Position numbers and translations under genes: made by a program. From Macquaria australasica (taxonomy: Eukaryota; Chordata; Actinopteri; Centrarchiformes; Percichthyidae): a stretch of DNA of 64,000 nucleotides. The stretch covers positions 380,001 to 444,000 of the forward strand of contig SEMN01000054.1 of NCBI GenBank assembly GCA_005408345.1, in the 5' to 3' direction. Positions 35,481 through 49,543 of the stretch are shown one piece after another. Under the pieces are notes generated by a model. The model worked only from the letters and a program-made list of their open reading frames with translations, made no database searches and was not told the DNA's origin. Position 1 is the first letter of the stretch, and every line of letters starts with the position of its first letter.

Positions 35481-38359
35481 GGCGTTCAAATATTGTCAAT
35501 TGTCTTTATCAGTTGTCTCCCTGGGTGGGAAACATGAAACGCCTTGTTTTTATATACTGGTAGCCTCTGGTTTGCTACTGTTCATTTATGTTCTAATAGC
35601 TTGGTTTGAGGCCTGTTTAACCATGAAATGGAGTGAATGGAGTGATAAAGACTATTCCCAGTTTCCAATGTCACAGAGTACAGGTACAACTGATGACTGA
35701 AATGAACTAATATTATGCCCAAGAAGTTACACAACCTAAGGTACCACTGTGGTTCACTGTAAGTCCAGGTTTTGCAGACTGCTATCCATGAAGCTGTTCA
35801 GTAAAATCTCTTTCTCAGTGCCCAATTCTTATGAAATGGTCAATACTGGCTCTGTATATACAATAAGTCTAAACTCATGAATTTAATAATGAATTTGAAA
35901 AGAAAGAATAAGTGGTGATAGGCAAGGCACACCTGTTGGATATCGCTATGTCCACATCTGACAGCCATTACCTCCCAGTTTAAATCTCCACTCCATTACA
36001 CCATTACGCTGTTACCATGATACCACGATACCACCAAAGACGACAGCCTCATCAATCTTCTGCTGTCTTTGAACAAACACACACACATACACACACTCAA
36101 GGCAACTGACAGGCCTTTCTCCGCTGCACTCAGGCCTCCACCGGCAGGGAGTTTATTATTCTTTTTTCCTCTGACATGTTATGTGCGCTTTTATCTTTGA
36201 ATAATGCATGAAGCCTTTTTGAAATCCAGTTGTACATTTGGCACCAACACTCGGTTTATTTGGCTTTACTTTTAGATGTCGAGGTGCCCCACACATTATA
36301 GAAGTCTGTCAAACCTCAAACCCCTGCTCTCTTTCTTTTTCTCCCTCCCTTCTCAATAATGACACACACAATTTACACAACCTTCTTCAGTTGACTTTGT
36401 GCAGCAGGCCCCATTTCTGCAGCAGCCAGGTCACCCCCTGCTTTAGCATTTATAACTCTTATTTCTTACAGTAGGTCCTACTTAGGAGTGTCCAAGCCTG
36501 TGACTGGGATCTTTCCCTCCCTTGTGTATTGTAATGGTGTCGGGGCGATAATGTAAAGTGTTAGCAGCGAGCCGGGTCACTGGCTGCTGTTTTGAGGCCT
36601 CTGTGTTCTCCCAGGCCTCTCCTTTCCCAGCTCCTCTCCCCTGAAGCACTGTGGGTGTGTTTAGAGCATGCCCAGCAGGCCGCCCTCAATCACAAAGCCC
36701 TCTTCTTCCACAATCCGAGGCTGCCAGCTGGTGAGAGTGTCCAGTGTAAGTGTGTATGTGTGTTTGGGAGAAACAGAAAATGTCTGTGCTAAAAAAAAAT
36801 AACGACTTTATCTACTCCTCCCTGCACCGCTGACCTAACCAGAGAGGAAGAGAATGAAAGCAACAGACTTGGACAGAGACATGCAGGACTTGGATCTCGA
36901 GGTGGAATAAATCAACAAGCTGGACTCATTAGACCCAGCACTGCAGGATTTTTTTTATCTCCACAGCAGGCAAGCAAGGCTGATAAAGCTCCTCCACTCA
37001 GTTGCAGCTCCACAGAAGAAAAAAGAACATAAAACACAAAGAAAGTGAATGAAAGTGCTGGCTTTGGGGTTTCAGGAATCCAAATTAACTGTGGGTCATG
37101 TCATGTTAGAGCCTTGCTGCGGTAAAGCAAGAAAATGAAACGGCTGAACTACATTACCTTTCTGGAGCAGTGGGCAGATCAACCATTCCCATGGGAACTC
37201 ACATGGTCTCGATGACCCGCTCACCATGAAGGCCTTTGTCAAAAGATGCCAGTTCTCAAGCAGAAGAGCAGAAATAAGATAAAAGATGCGGGAGTGTGAA
37301 AATGAAGGCCACAGTTTCTCATTTTCTTGAGGCCAAATAACATGCCGCACACCCTCTGGACCTCGCTCAGCTGCATTCTGTGAAGGAGACAAATGACAAG
37401 TGGTTGATGAGCATCACCCTCCGGTCCAATCCAAGTCCTCAAACAGCACCAGTGGCCACCAAGAGCGATGCATCTGTCAGCTGTCATCTTCCTTAAAGTC
37501 TCACAGTCAGAAAAAAAAAAGAGTCCACTTCCTTCCTCCCAGGCGTCGTGCAGCAGCCAGGTTTCAGAAGAAAGACATTCTGGTGCTCATCACACACCCC
37601 TATGATTATTCACAATAGTACTGGAATGCTGCTGAAGCTGAGAGCTGCTTGAGATGTGGCTGTGGCCAGGATGACCGCAAAAGACACATTTACTGATGCT
37701 ACGATGTCCAAAAACAATCAGAGGACTTCCTTCAGAGCTGTCAAAACAGCTGGTCATGTGCCATGTGGGTTTATACAGTAAAGGACACGAGAGGGAGTGG
37801 ACCCCAGTCCTCTGGCCCTTCACCAGACTCTGCTGCAACACAGTGTTGCCCTCTTTGTTTGTTTGTTTCATCCCCTCGAGATTCTCTGTTACTCACTTTT
37901 CTTTACACACATTCATAACTGACTGAATGTGTGTAAGTAATTTGCTTTTTTAACTAAGATTTTATTGGTTTTCATAATGTTGATACTCCACTTAGCCCAG
38001 GGTCTTTGTGATTGCCCTCTTGGTCGCTGCTAACAGAACTTTAACAAGATCTCAGTCCTTGTGTTCCATACTTTCATGCATTTGCATATTTTATTGTCAG
38101 ATTAAATACAAGACAACACTTGGATATTTCATAACCAATTATCACTTTCAAAACTACCCACCCAGAATAGATGAGAGTGATCCGCATGCTTCTCTCCACA
38201 CAGTCTCCAGCATGATTGTCGTGTAGATGAGACTCTGCATTTGGTATTAGTAGTAATGAAAAATTTAAATTTAACTATATTTTTACAACAGAATTCTCTC
38301 CACAGCCTTGAGCTTGTGGTTGTTTTAAATAATTTAGAAGGGTTGATTTGCCCAAATTA

Positions 38360-38800
38360 CAAAGCAAAAAACATATTTTCTCACTAACTCTCAGTGGTAT
38401 CTAGAATGCAGATAGTTTAGGGTTTATTTATTTGATTTGGCTTTGAGATATGCGTGAGATATCTGCCTCCACAACAGTGCGAGGGAGGTGATGGGATTTC
38501 ATTTGTGGTGCTGAAGGCATTAAAAAACTGCATTTAAAATATTCAACAGCAACAGTATTTGCAGAACCAGAGTCCCCATTAATCTGGATAAACCTAAGAA
38601 CATGCTGTCAATGGTTTTTGTTTGAGAGCATGTTCTTTCCTTTTTACCTTAGAGGACCATCAAAAAAAATTTGAGACGGGGTTGCAATGACTGATATCTC
38701 AAAACCTGTGCAAATAAAATCAGAAGTATATGCATGGCTAGATACCAATAATAGTAAGTGAGAATATATGTTTTTTTTTCTTTTTGCCTTGTCTTTGCAA
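38360..38800. repeat. Inverted pair of one dispersed repeat
   Basis: Forward arm about 38365-38500 (AAAACATATTTTCTCACT..GTGGTATCTAG..) and reverse arm about 38690-38800 (CTAGATACCAATAATAGTAAGTGAGAATATATG). They are diverged inverted copies of the same sequence. The same family appears again at 46440-46990. Confidence 0.55.
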
Positions 38801-41099
38801 ATATATATCATAACCAGACAGACATTTGGAGTCAAGCAGCATAAATGTCCTGAACACATTGTGGTTGCACATGGATCAGCTCCCACATTCTGTTAAAGCT
38901 GGTTGTTGTGGTCGGCCAAACTGCAGAGCAACGGACTAGATCTATTTTCAAAGAGCCTCACGCTGATCTCTGCTATTAAAGCAGACACTTACAGTGCTAT
39001 TTCAGGAGCAGGCCTGGGGGCCACAATAACAGGGTTTTATTGTTGTGGATGGAGCTTGAAATTAAACAAGCCACTTTTGAGCTTCACTGAAACAATTTCA
39101 GTGGAATAAGGAGAGGCTGACTTAATGAGGTGGATTTGGGTGGATAATAATAGGAACGATATGAATTCAGAACACATACTGTACTGGCTGAACAATGAAA
39201 TCATAGGCCTTTTGACTCATGAGGCATACGGAAGCACTTCAGAGAGGATCCTGCTTGGCTACGGTTTCAGTTTTCATTCCCCAAAACCATGATTATTCTT
39301 TTGAATTTCACCCCATCAAAACTGCACTCAGACCTCAAGGCACCACAGGAATCCTCCGGGTCTATGATTTGCATTTCAGGATTTATGGGAACACGTTTGA
39401 AGATCTGCAGATCAAATGCAATATTAGAACACTGAACTATTCCTCCGGCTCCATAAAAAAAAAAAAAAAAGAAGGAAATAATTACATAAACATAAATAAT
39501 CCTAATGATATATTAAGATATGATGAGAGACGCAAAGCAGAGTAGTGAATTGTTTTTACCTTTCGGTGCATGAAGCCAACGAGGAGGAGGGGCAGAGGGT
39601 CAAGGGCATTTTCAGCCACAACTTCACACATACAAGTACATGAAGGATGGTTTTATTTCCTGTTTAACCAACGTCTGCAAATGTGATTGTTTTGAGAAAA
39701 GCTAAATGGCCACATTTACAATTGCCACTGACGATTACGAATGGTGTTAGTCACTGAGTAGTACATTAACAATATTGGTGTGTTCGGCCCTTAAGGGAAA
39801 AATATGTATACGTTTGTCGAACGGAGCGTGTTCCTCCACAGCCTAACAAGCTATGTGTAACTGCTGGTGACCGCAGTCTGTTCTTTTGAGAGGGAGAGTG
39901 ACTTTCTGGCCTTTCTCCTGTTTGTCTTTGCCAGTCCAGGTTTGTATTGGCAATGTGGTGACTGAAGAGAAACACAATCGGGTCCAGAGCGCTACTCTGT
40001 GCCCTTCGTTCATCCATCACATCAAGGGCTTTCTGAAGGCAGAGCTCCTACAAGCAATTAATGCCACTGAGCTCCAATGCTGGGTGCTGCTCAGTGTAAA
40101 GGCTGCCCTGAGGCGCAGACCATAGAGGTCACCAAGCACTTCCTATACCTCACCTTTGTAGTGGAAACAACAGACAGGCATCAAAGCAGTGTCAAATCAA
40201 GATAAAACTTTGTTATTAAGTTCATAAACCCCCTGGAGCGATTTTCTCCTCACAGTGTGTCCCATTCAGCCACTGACTGCACAAAAGCCTTGATTTCCTT
40301 CACGCAGCTGAGACATTTCTTGTGTCCTCAGCAGAGGTGAGGAGTAGTTCAGCCAGAGATTTTCTGAGTTTATGGCAAATCCCACTTTATCTTTTTAAAC
40401 AGACAAGGTATTTGACCAGAGACATGTTGCCCAGCAGATCAACAAAATATCTGTTTCCTGTGTGGAAAAGAAGACTTTACACATTTTTCTTGCTGTAAAG
40501 TTCCACTTTTCACCAAGTGTACTGATAGGGAAAAGGTTGAGAGTAGCTCAGAGTAGCAGTCCAGGCCAAGCAAAGTGTTTTCCTTGGCTCCAGTCAGAAT
40601 GGGTAACATGGGAGAAAAGTATGCTCCCAGGATATACCATGACATTACTTCATATTACAAATATAAACATGTTTTAAAAGCAAAATGAAACGGGAGTTTA
40701 CTTCATCTGTTGCTCAGAGGTTTGCTGTTGTTAGGTTAGATGTTTACCGGACACTTAGATGCACACGTGTGCACACACCCAGACACAAATGCAAAAGCAC
40801 AAATGCACGCAAAAACATGTTTTTCCTCCAACTGCAAAAAACCTTCACTCAATCATGTCTCATGTTTCGTGAAAGATTTCACGCCTGCTGCCTTCAAGGC
40901 ACATCAAACTAACATAACAACGACCATGGGAATCTGAGAACTGTTGAATCTGTGGTTTTATGCTCTATAAAATGGATATTTTATAAAGCATAAAACAGAA
41001 ATCTTAGGTTGAAAAAGACTCCTTTGGCATGACAACTATGACAAATACTCTGAAGAGGCATGGGTCTTTTTCTATATATATGGACAAAGTGTAAAGGCC

Positions 41100-41690
41100 A
41101 GATTCAGCATCTATTAACCAGGCATCTCTTCACCTCCTGGCTACAGAACTCCAGTGTGGTGTGGCTCTGGGCCACTGGGCTATAAAGAGAGATGAGATAA
41201 TCTGGCAATGGTGGAGGTCCACTGTGGAGAGTGTATTGTCTGTGATGAAGCTAATAAAGTGCAGCCATGCTGTCTGATCCTTGATATTTGGCCCACGTCC
41301 AGACCGGGCATACTGCTCTTGTCTCTCCACTTATCGTCTCCTCTCTGCCCCCTCTGAACTGTGACAGGAGGGCTTCCAGGAGTAGCTTTGATCAGTGTCT
41401 GCCTGTCATTCAGCATTAGTCACCCCAGGAGTGGGGAGTCCTCTTTGGGCCCGGGATGGACCGGAGAAGGGCTGGATCCTGAATGGAAGGGCCCATGGCT
41501 GTGGAACAATCAGCTCTGTGTGGTACAGCAGACGTCTGGGTGTTAGCAGACATACTCTGGTGTGTGCCACATGTCTCACCCCTGACACTGTCATGACCCA
41601 ATCTGCACTCCTCTTACAGCTTTATCTCCCTAATATGGCCCCACAACTCTATTAAAAAGGATGTGTTGGTGAGATCATAGCTACTGCTGA
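41100..41690. promoter_or_regulatory. Candidate conserved non-coding stretch
   Basis: About 590 bp of non-repetitive, moderately GC-rich sequence with short open frames on both strands but no splice logic or recognisable protein. The texture differs from the surrounding repeat-rich DNA. Only a comparison with other fish can settle it. Confidence 0.25.
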
Positions 41691-42767
41691 CACTTACACA
41701 TGCTCATTTGACGATGATTTAATTGATATTTAATGAGTTTTCCAGGGCAAAACTAAAAAAAAAACTAAAAACAGTGAGGGCATCGAGTTATACTCATTGC
41801 ATCCAGAAGGTAAAACATACACATTCTCAGTGTTTCAACTCCAACAAATTAGCTTATTTCCCATTCCAGTAGAATAACTTTACTGTACTAATGACTTGTT
41901 GGACAGAATATTGTTCTTGCTCCAGGCTTATTTAGCTGCCAAGCATGACATCAGACTTCTCCTATTCAAATCTATCATCTGTCTCTACCTCATGTCTGAG
42001 GTACATCACATAAAGGGGAGTACAGGAGGAGGAGTATGCATGTGTGTGAGTGTTATACAAATTTTCATAGTAGAGCCTCGAGGTCACTGGGACTGATAGG
42101 AGTTTTTTTCTTTGACTCCCATGGTCTGGATGCTTTTAAGTTGAATGGGAGGATTGTGGAGTCAGTCTGTGATGGCATGAGAGGTTAAACAACAGACATA
42201 ATGTGAAGACCTCATGGTCCACGGCCATGGCCTTGGAAGGAGTCACGAGTGCAATACGAGCACGCACAGACACATGCACACACTCAGTATGCGCTGTAAC
42301 ATCTGACACCGCTTCCCTGCTGCTCCCACCATGTCAGGAGGGGAAGTCCATTCATTTCAGAAAAATGCCTTGTGAATCAGAAAGACTCTGAACCAGGACT
42401 GAGGTTTCAGTTTACATGGAGACTGAATGTTAACAGCTTTTGTTCGCCACATCCGAAACCATTCATAAATAATATTTATATTTTATATGCAAAGGCTATG
42501 ATAAGGTGGACTGGGACCATCGATCATGAAGCGACGTAGGCGCCATTGAACCGTAAAAGTAAGGTAACAAGAAGTTTGACATTGTTCATTTTAACCACGT
42601 ACCTGGCAAACGTCTGAAACTTTAGCAGCTAATGTCTTATTCTACACAATCTGCTGCATTCCATGTTGTGGCTCAGTTATCACAACCCTTTTAGCATTTC
42701 CTGTTCACAAACCAAAACTTGAGCTTCATCCAGAGGCAATCAATCATTGACATTTATGTTTCTGTAT

Positions 42768-42770
<3 letters not shown>

Positions 42771-42818
<48 letters not shown>
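42771..42818. repeat. (CA)n microsatellite
   Basis: Perfect CA run of about 24 units, intergenic. Confidence 0.97.
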
Positions 42819-42821
<3 letters not shown>

Positions 42822-43984
42822 GAGTCAGAACTGGGGGAATGCTGTAGGGTTCCAGTTTTGAGAAAAATGTCAAATATAGCCACCTGTAAGTAGAAGTGAA
42901 AAGGTGGGTATGAGCCAGAGAAAGACAAAGAAAGAGGGAGAAAAAGCTGACAATTAAAGTAAGGAAGAATGAAAAATACAGGACGGTGAAGAAAATAAGT
43001 GAACTATTGGACTATGCAGTAATTACACCCATTTTGCACACCTTACAGCAATTTGCACACTGTATCCATGCACATGTTAAAAGGACATACTTTATTTTTA
43101 CTATACTATATATTTACTATACTTTTTGATTTATGTTTTGATATTGGTTATTTTGCACTATTCTTGTGTGTTTCGTTCGTGTACCGCTGCTGTAACATGA
43201 GAATCTATCTATCCATCTAATAGAGCATCTACTTTGTGACTTTGTGAATTCTTAAATGCCTTTATATCACCCACAGCACATTGCAAAAAGCAGATATTTT
43301 TAAGGTTCACTGTAAAACAAAAACAGATTTTTATAGGATCAAATCATTAATGAATTAATCATTTCCCTCCCCAGCTATAATGTGGACATTACTTTTGGTT
43401 TGACCTATTTGATTTAATTAAATAATTCACATAATTCACTTTCTTCAAATCCCCATGTTTTCACATTGTGCAATATTGATATTTTTATAATGATTCATTT
43501 TATTTAACAGCATCCCTGCAGCACCACAACTCTCCCTATACACACTTTTTCTAAAATGTCTTTTGATGCTGGTTCCCTGTGTTAATTAAAGAAAATAAAA
43601 GCTCCCCCGTGTCTTCTAGTCTGATGCCAGAATGGAAGCAATAACGCAGTGAAACCTGAAGGTTCACTTTGTTTAAAACCAGGAAGTTATCAACAAAGGG
43701 CCTTCACTGATATTAATTGAATCTGCGTTCCTGTGAGATTTGCCACCGCTGCTCTGGCCTTGACCTTACAGCAGGCTTTATAGGGCTGACAATATACATA
43801 CATGGGTCTCACTCTCTCATACTGTATGTTTATTCTGTAGGCTGACCCGCCTGTAACTCCACCAGAGACAATGGATCCCATTAGACTCAGTGGATGAAAT
43901 GTTTGCTCTTGTGTCAACGGCTGCCAGAACCATGAAACATCAAACTGATTCAACATGACTTGGAAATATAACAACATGTTTCTT

Positions 43985-44420
43985 TTCGATCTCTACTTCC
44001 CTAACTTTCAGTAATCAGTCACTTAACACTACCGGGCTTTTCTCTTCCTGAAACCCACTAACATGACATCACCGGAGCAATGGTCACGTCCAATTAGAGC
44101 CCGGAGATCGACAGGAGGCCTGAACCCCCACTAATGGGAAATAGATATCGCAGTTATTACTCTGCAAGGAGGGTACATTTATTGGGAAATATCACACACC
44201 GCCTCACTAAATGATGGAGACAGAAGCAAATTAGAGCAAGGGTCAATCTGACAGATCCATCAAGCTATGAAAAGACCCTGCCATCATATTCCCAACACGT
44301 ATTACATATCTGCTTTCTTTAGAGAGCCGGAGCTCTGGGATAACAGGCTTTTTTTTTTAAAGGAACCTTGAGGCCATTGGGTAAAAATCAGCCCAACAGA
44401 AACAAACCCCATGTAAATCT
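43985..44420. promoter_or_regulatory. Candidate conserved non-coding element
   Basis: Repeat-free stretch with CAATTAGA, CACTAATGG, AAATTAGAG and similar homeobox-type cores and a palindromic CCGGAGCTCTGG. It lies 6 kb upstream of gdf10. Regulatory role is inferred from texture only. Confidence 0.3.
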
Positions 44421-46439
44421 CAGCAGGATATTGTACTGAATGTGTGTGGGCATATCACATTCTGGTTAAACACCCATGCATGCGTGCACAAAATTATCAC
44501 ATCCCACTGAAGAAATACACTCCGTCCATTCTTCCCATCTCAGAACTCAGGTTAAAAAACACAAGAAATGTGAAGTGAGGAGGAAGTGACAAATAAGTGC
44601 CCTTTGATTTGTTTTACAGATAAAATACTCAAACTCATTCCCAAGTGTTTCGTCTACGTTTTCTGTCAATATTATGAAACCTGCTGCAATTCCCATACCT
44701 CAAATAAAACCTTTAATTTCACTTGAATCTTAGAATAAAATTATAAAAACACAGTGTGGTCTGTCAAGAAGGCCAAACATCCCCATCTTTGTTTGACACA
44801 GTCAACTACTAAAGGCACAGTCACTCAGGCCCCATTGTGAAATCCGAATAATTAAAGGATTTAGCCAATCAATCTCCCAGAGCAATTTCCTCCATCCTGG
44901 CTCCAGCCCAATGGGGTTTAAGGGCAGCCTGTGGAGGTGAAGGTCACAGGCCTATGGGACGTGTTCAGGAAGTAGCAGCACACAGCGCAGCCTGTAATGA
45001 ATATCATGGGCGTCAGAGTAAACACAACACCACCAGTCACAGCTCAAATCACACTCTCTCTAGAATATTCTGCATTCCCAGCTAACACTGCACACTCAGT
45101 CACTTCAGTGTCTGAGTACAGAGCTGCTCGCTTAGTACTGTCTGTAAAATAAGTCTAACTGGAGACTGTATTGTATGCATGGATAAGCAATAATTGACAA
45201 ACAACATTTTTATGGTATTAGAAAAAGACTTTCATGGCGGCAATTACAGTTGGCATGGCAACTGGTATTTGCACAGAAACACAACAACGTGAATGTAAAC
45301 CACAATAAATAATAAGCTATTAGCTATTAGTCGAGGCACATAGTACGACATTGAGGTTTCTGCCGGTGAATAACGTGTTCATTGAGAGATTGAGAGACAC
45401 AGAACACAGACTGTATGTCAGACCTGGCAAAGGACATCAATCCTGCGAGACACACACACACACACACACACACAGACACACACATATTCCATTTATTTTT
45501 CTTAATCACCGATCAGCCCTCCTGTCAAGTGGTTTGAGCCACACTCAGAGAAAATAGTCAGTGAGATCTTAAGCACAATACGTCTCTATACTTCGCCACG
45601 GGCTGTGAAGACAGAAGTGAACCAAATTGACATCTGATTCAGATGTCAATTACGCATGAAATAATACTCCCGTTGTACTGTGGGGTGGTTTTTCTATACA
45701 AACGCCAGGATGTCACACGAGGTGAAATTGTGAGAAGTCCTCCAGTTTTCAACCTCGGTTTAAACCGAGATGTACAATTGTGCCATCTGAGATTACGTGG
45801 CCACCTGTGTGTTCAGGAGTCTTATCAAAGGCATGGAGCCAGAGGAGAAAGAAAACCCCAAAACACAAAACTATTTATTGAGACAAATTCAGAGCAGGAA
45901 GGGAAATATTTGGTTAGCTCGGCGGCAAACGGTCGGCGGTGTTGGAGCAGTCCATGGTTGAAGTAGGGGGGAACAGCCGGGCCTTTGTTTGCGGACAGAA
46001 TGGTGCACTCCGTGGGGTCACGGCAGGAGGCCCAACATCACAGACACAAGCACACACATATTCTCCCTCTCTCTCTCTCACACACACACACGTGTTTGCC
46101 TGCACATGCATGCACACTCACACAAAAACCATAACATTCCTCTGCTTCTATGAATGTTTTATTAACCACGTGAATGGGTCACAGAGTTACACTAATTAGC
46201 ATAACTATAGTCTCCATAGTCACACACACAAAAACACGCTCCTGCTCTTTCTCACACTCACACACCTACCTACAAGGCAGAGTGGATGACATTCACATGG
46301 TGGGATTCCTGGTCTTTCATAACCCTCCAACCTGTGTCTCCTTGTTAGGTCACACTGTCTGGATCTCCACTTGTAGGCAGTCTGTGTTTTACTGGACACT
46401 TGTATCCTGTATCCTGGTGGAGAAGGGCGTTCTATATGC

Positions 46440-46990
46440 ATTAAAGGATCAGTTCATCCAAATCCCCCAAAACATATTTTCTCACTTACCACTAGTGGTA
46501 TCTAGCCATGCAAATACTTTTGGTTTTATTTGCTGTCTCTGAGACCTCTGCTTCCACCCCATTACAATGGAATTTTGTTTGTGGTTATTTTGTTTGTGGA
46601 GTGGTGTTTGTGAGCATTGAAACATTACATTTAAAAAATTCAACACTGAAGTGTCTCTCCAGAAACAATGTCATGGTCACTCTGGACAATCCATAGACTA
46701 AATTATATTCATTGGAACTCTATTGTAGCCCCTACAAAAACTGTTGACAGCATGTCATGAGGATTATCCAGAGAAACTGGGACACTGTTTCAGGAATGAC
46801 ATGTTGCTGTTGATTTTTTTTAAATATATTTTTTCAATGCTGGGAGCACCACAAACAAAATTCCTTTCAATGCAATTGTATCGAGTAGGAAGCAGAAATC
46901 TCAAAGTTGTGAAAACTCAAAACTACTTGCTGGGCTGGATACCACAAGAGTTGAAGAAACTGTTCGACCTTTTGGGAAATTTGCTTTCTT
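46440..46990. mobile_element. Fold-back (inverted-repeat) element
   Basis: Left arm 46490-46640 contains GGTATCTAGCCATGCAAATA, CTCTGCTTCC and AATGGAATTTTGTTTGTGG. The right arm 46840-46960 is its reverse complement (CCACAAACAAAATTCCTTTCAATGC, GGAAGCAGAAATCTCAAAG, GGATACCAC). No coding capacity. Same family as 38360-38800. Confidence 0.6.
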
Positions 46991-47345
46991 TCTGAGATTT
47001 AGATGAGAGGATCAATATCACTCTCATGTCTGTACACTAAATATGTTATATACAAGTAGAGGTTTTACAGGCGGGTTATGTGCTGAACTGTTTCTTGGCT
47101 GGACCTCATGGTGACAACAAGACACCGGGAAACCACTTAACTCGGACAGAAATAGTTACAGCACACAACTAAAACCATTACTTTTACAATTTATTTTTTG
47201 TACGGATCAAACAAATTAGATATAATGTGTTAATTAGTCAATTTTGAGGTGCTGGTAGGAACGTTTTTTTTAGTTAGGACAGCGCCAGGCTAGCTGTTCC
47301 CCCCTGCTTCCAGTCTTTATGCTAAGCTAAGCTAATTGCCATGCT
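46962..47345. repeat. Teleost interspersed repeat (AGCTAAGC type)
   Basis: Starts GTTCGACCTTTTGGGAAAT, continues AGATGAGAGGATCAATATCACTCTCATGTCTGTA, and ends with CAGGCTAGCTGTTCCCCCCTGCTTCCAGTCTTTATGCTAAGCTAAGCTAA (given in overlapping parts). I recognise both ends as a very common fish repeat; this copy has an internal insertion. Confidence 0.65.
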
Positions 47346-49505
47346 GACTTGCAGCCAAGAAAGATAGGCCAACAGAAAACTCCTAAAACAATGCAGTGAT
47401 TTAGATGTGGCAGCAGTTTTCTCCTGAATGTTTTTGTCTGCTTAACAGGATCCTAAAAGTCTTAAAACAGCCTTTAAACTGACATTGGCATTTTCTGCTT
47501 AAGTCCCTCCAATCCTGAGTGACCTCTTGTACGTTACAGTGTGACCTGTTGTTTTGTCCACCCATAAAATATTCCTGAAGTACACAGGAAAGTCACTTAT
47601 AGCAGCCGTAAACATCCTGGAGGATACACAACATGAGAACATTTGGCTCAAACTACCCACTCTTTATTTTTATGAGCAAGACATTACCAGTTAGTCCGTC
47701 CCTCATACGTGCACAGCACTGTTCTTTTTGGACAAACCACGGCAACATCAGTCACTAGAGGGTGACTGGCCAATAGTCGATCCCTACCAAATCCCCTGTG
47801 CCCACACACAAACATCTATCAGACCCCCACTGCTGAGCTCTGGAACCAGAAAGTCTCACTCAGTACCATGCAAAGGTGTTAAACTAGGAGCATTTCCAGA
47901 ACCAACCATCAGTCCTTGAACCACACACAGACACACACATACCCGGGCATGTTAATTCCTCACGCTCCTCCACACCCCCACAGAGAGCAGAACACAACTC
48001 CTGTTTGGTTTGGATGGCCCTACGTGGGGACCTCCATGTTGAACAAACTATAACACACAGCGGCCCTGTAACACAGCCCGAGTAGTCAGATACAACAGGC
48101 TTCACAGTGCAGTGCTGCCGCAGAGATCAATGGGCAGTAGCAACTCTCATCTTATAAGACCTGGATTATAAAACAATCATTCAAACCCTGCAATGACAAA
48201 TCATATTCTTTCCTACAAGCCTTGATTCAGTTCATGTACTAACATATCAGTTATGCAACACACACATCGCATCCATCTGGTTATTTCTGTCTCATGTCTC
48301 TTTCAGCTGCACTGATGCATGCTGTGTATCGTGGTGGCCGCAGTTTCAGTTGTTCTTTGAAATGTAATTTCTGAACCTAAAGATCACATTGCTGCATGTC
48401 CACACTTGGTCTGAAAGTGTCTATTGTGCATCTGATGTGGCTTTATTTATCAAATTCAAAATGTGTGGGATTCTGATCTCAGTGTGAGCCTGACTACTTC
48501 CACATGTGGCTTTGAAGATCCAACGGCAACATAAGCAAAGTCCACTTTTTGTGCGCTATGACCTGTCACTTAATACACCCGTGCTGCAGACTGAAACATT
48601 AAAGTCGTACTGAAATGACACGTGTAACCATATCCTTAGATTATGCGCCTGGTTGAGACCAGTGGTTTCCCTGTCCTGCTGGGGTTTTTTTTTAATCTTA
48701 TTTGATCTGGTCACAGTGATGCTGCAGTTCTCACAGCCATGATGGAGAGAGAAGCATTATTGTAGATAATGCCCAACATTAATCTCACACTGCCCTACAT
48801 ATTCAGGGTTAGAGGTTAAAGCCATTTCATGTTGTCGTCCTCACGCTTGAACTTGTATTGGGCTGTCTCCTCAGGACTATTTATTATGACCCCAATGCCC
48901 TGGTTTCAGATATCACTTTAACTCTCCCTCCCTCTCTACCTGCTCACACATATGTTGGGTCTGCTCAAAATTTTGAGGTATTTCAGTATAAACTCCTGCA
49001 TTTTGTTGATAGATAATGACTCAAGCCACTCGGTCTGTGTAAAATGCAAAGGTCTCCTTGTTTATTTCCACAAAACAGCAACGAGATACTCCCATGTTGT
49101 CATAATGACAAGGGGTTTTTAATTAATGGTGTGTTAATAACAGAGAACGACAGCTCATTGTTGGTTGGCAATTATTGTTTGGTTTTCAAATTTTATTACT
49201 TCCAAAGAAACAACCGTATATCTTTCAATATCCCTTTGTGTAGCCAGGGGTTTTGTTTTACAGAGTGGTCATTCTCAAATGCCACTCTAAATTCTCACTG
49301 GATTTGTCACAGTGTTTTTCAAAGATGACACTTAACCAAGCGGAAAACAGGATTGCATGTATTCAGACAAATAACCACGGCAATTAATCATATTTTGTTT
49401 TTCAACATGGTATGGGAAAAGGCAAAGCATTCATGTGTTTGTGCGCTATGACACAACCATAGAGCATGCCACTTCAGCCAACTCCTTCATAATGCTCCTT
49501 TGCTA

Positions 49506-49507
<2 letters not shown>

Positions 49508-49541
<34 letters not shown>
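49508..49541. repeat. (CA)n microsatellite upstream of gdf10
   Basis: Perfect CA run about 1.2 kb before the gdf10 start codon; a shorter CA run lies at 49829-49848. Confidence 0.95.

Positions 49542-49543
<2 letters not shown>

Noticed and set aside
39886..40125. 79-codon ORF with rather gene-like composition
   Set aside because: Starts at a non-ATG codon, has no recognisable domain and no partner exons.
45643..45966. 107-codon ORF
   Set aside because: No domain, no splice logic, surrounded by microsatellites and non-coding DNA.
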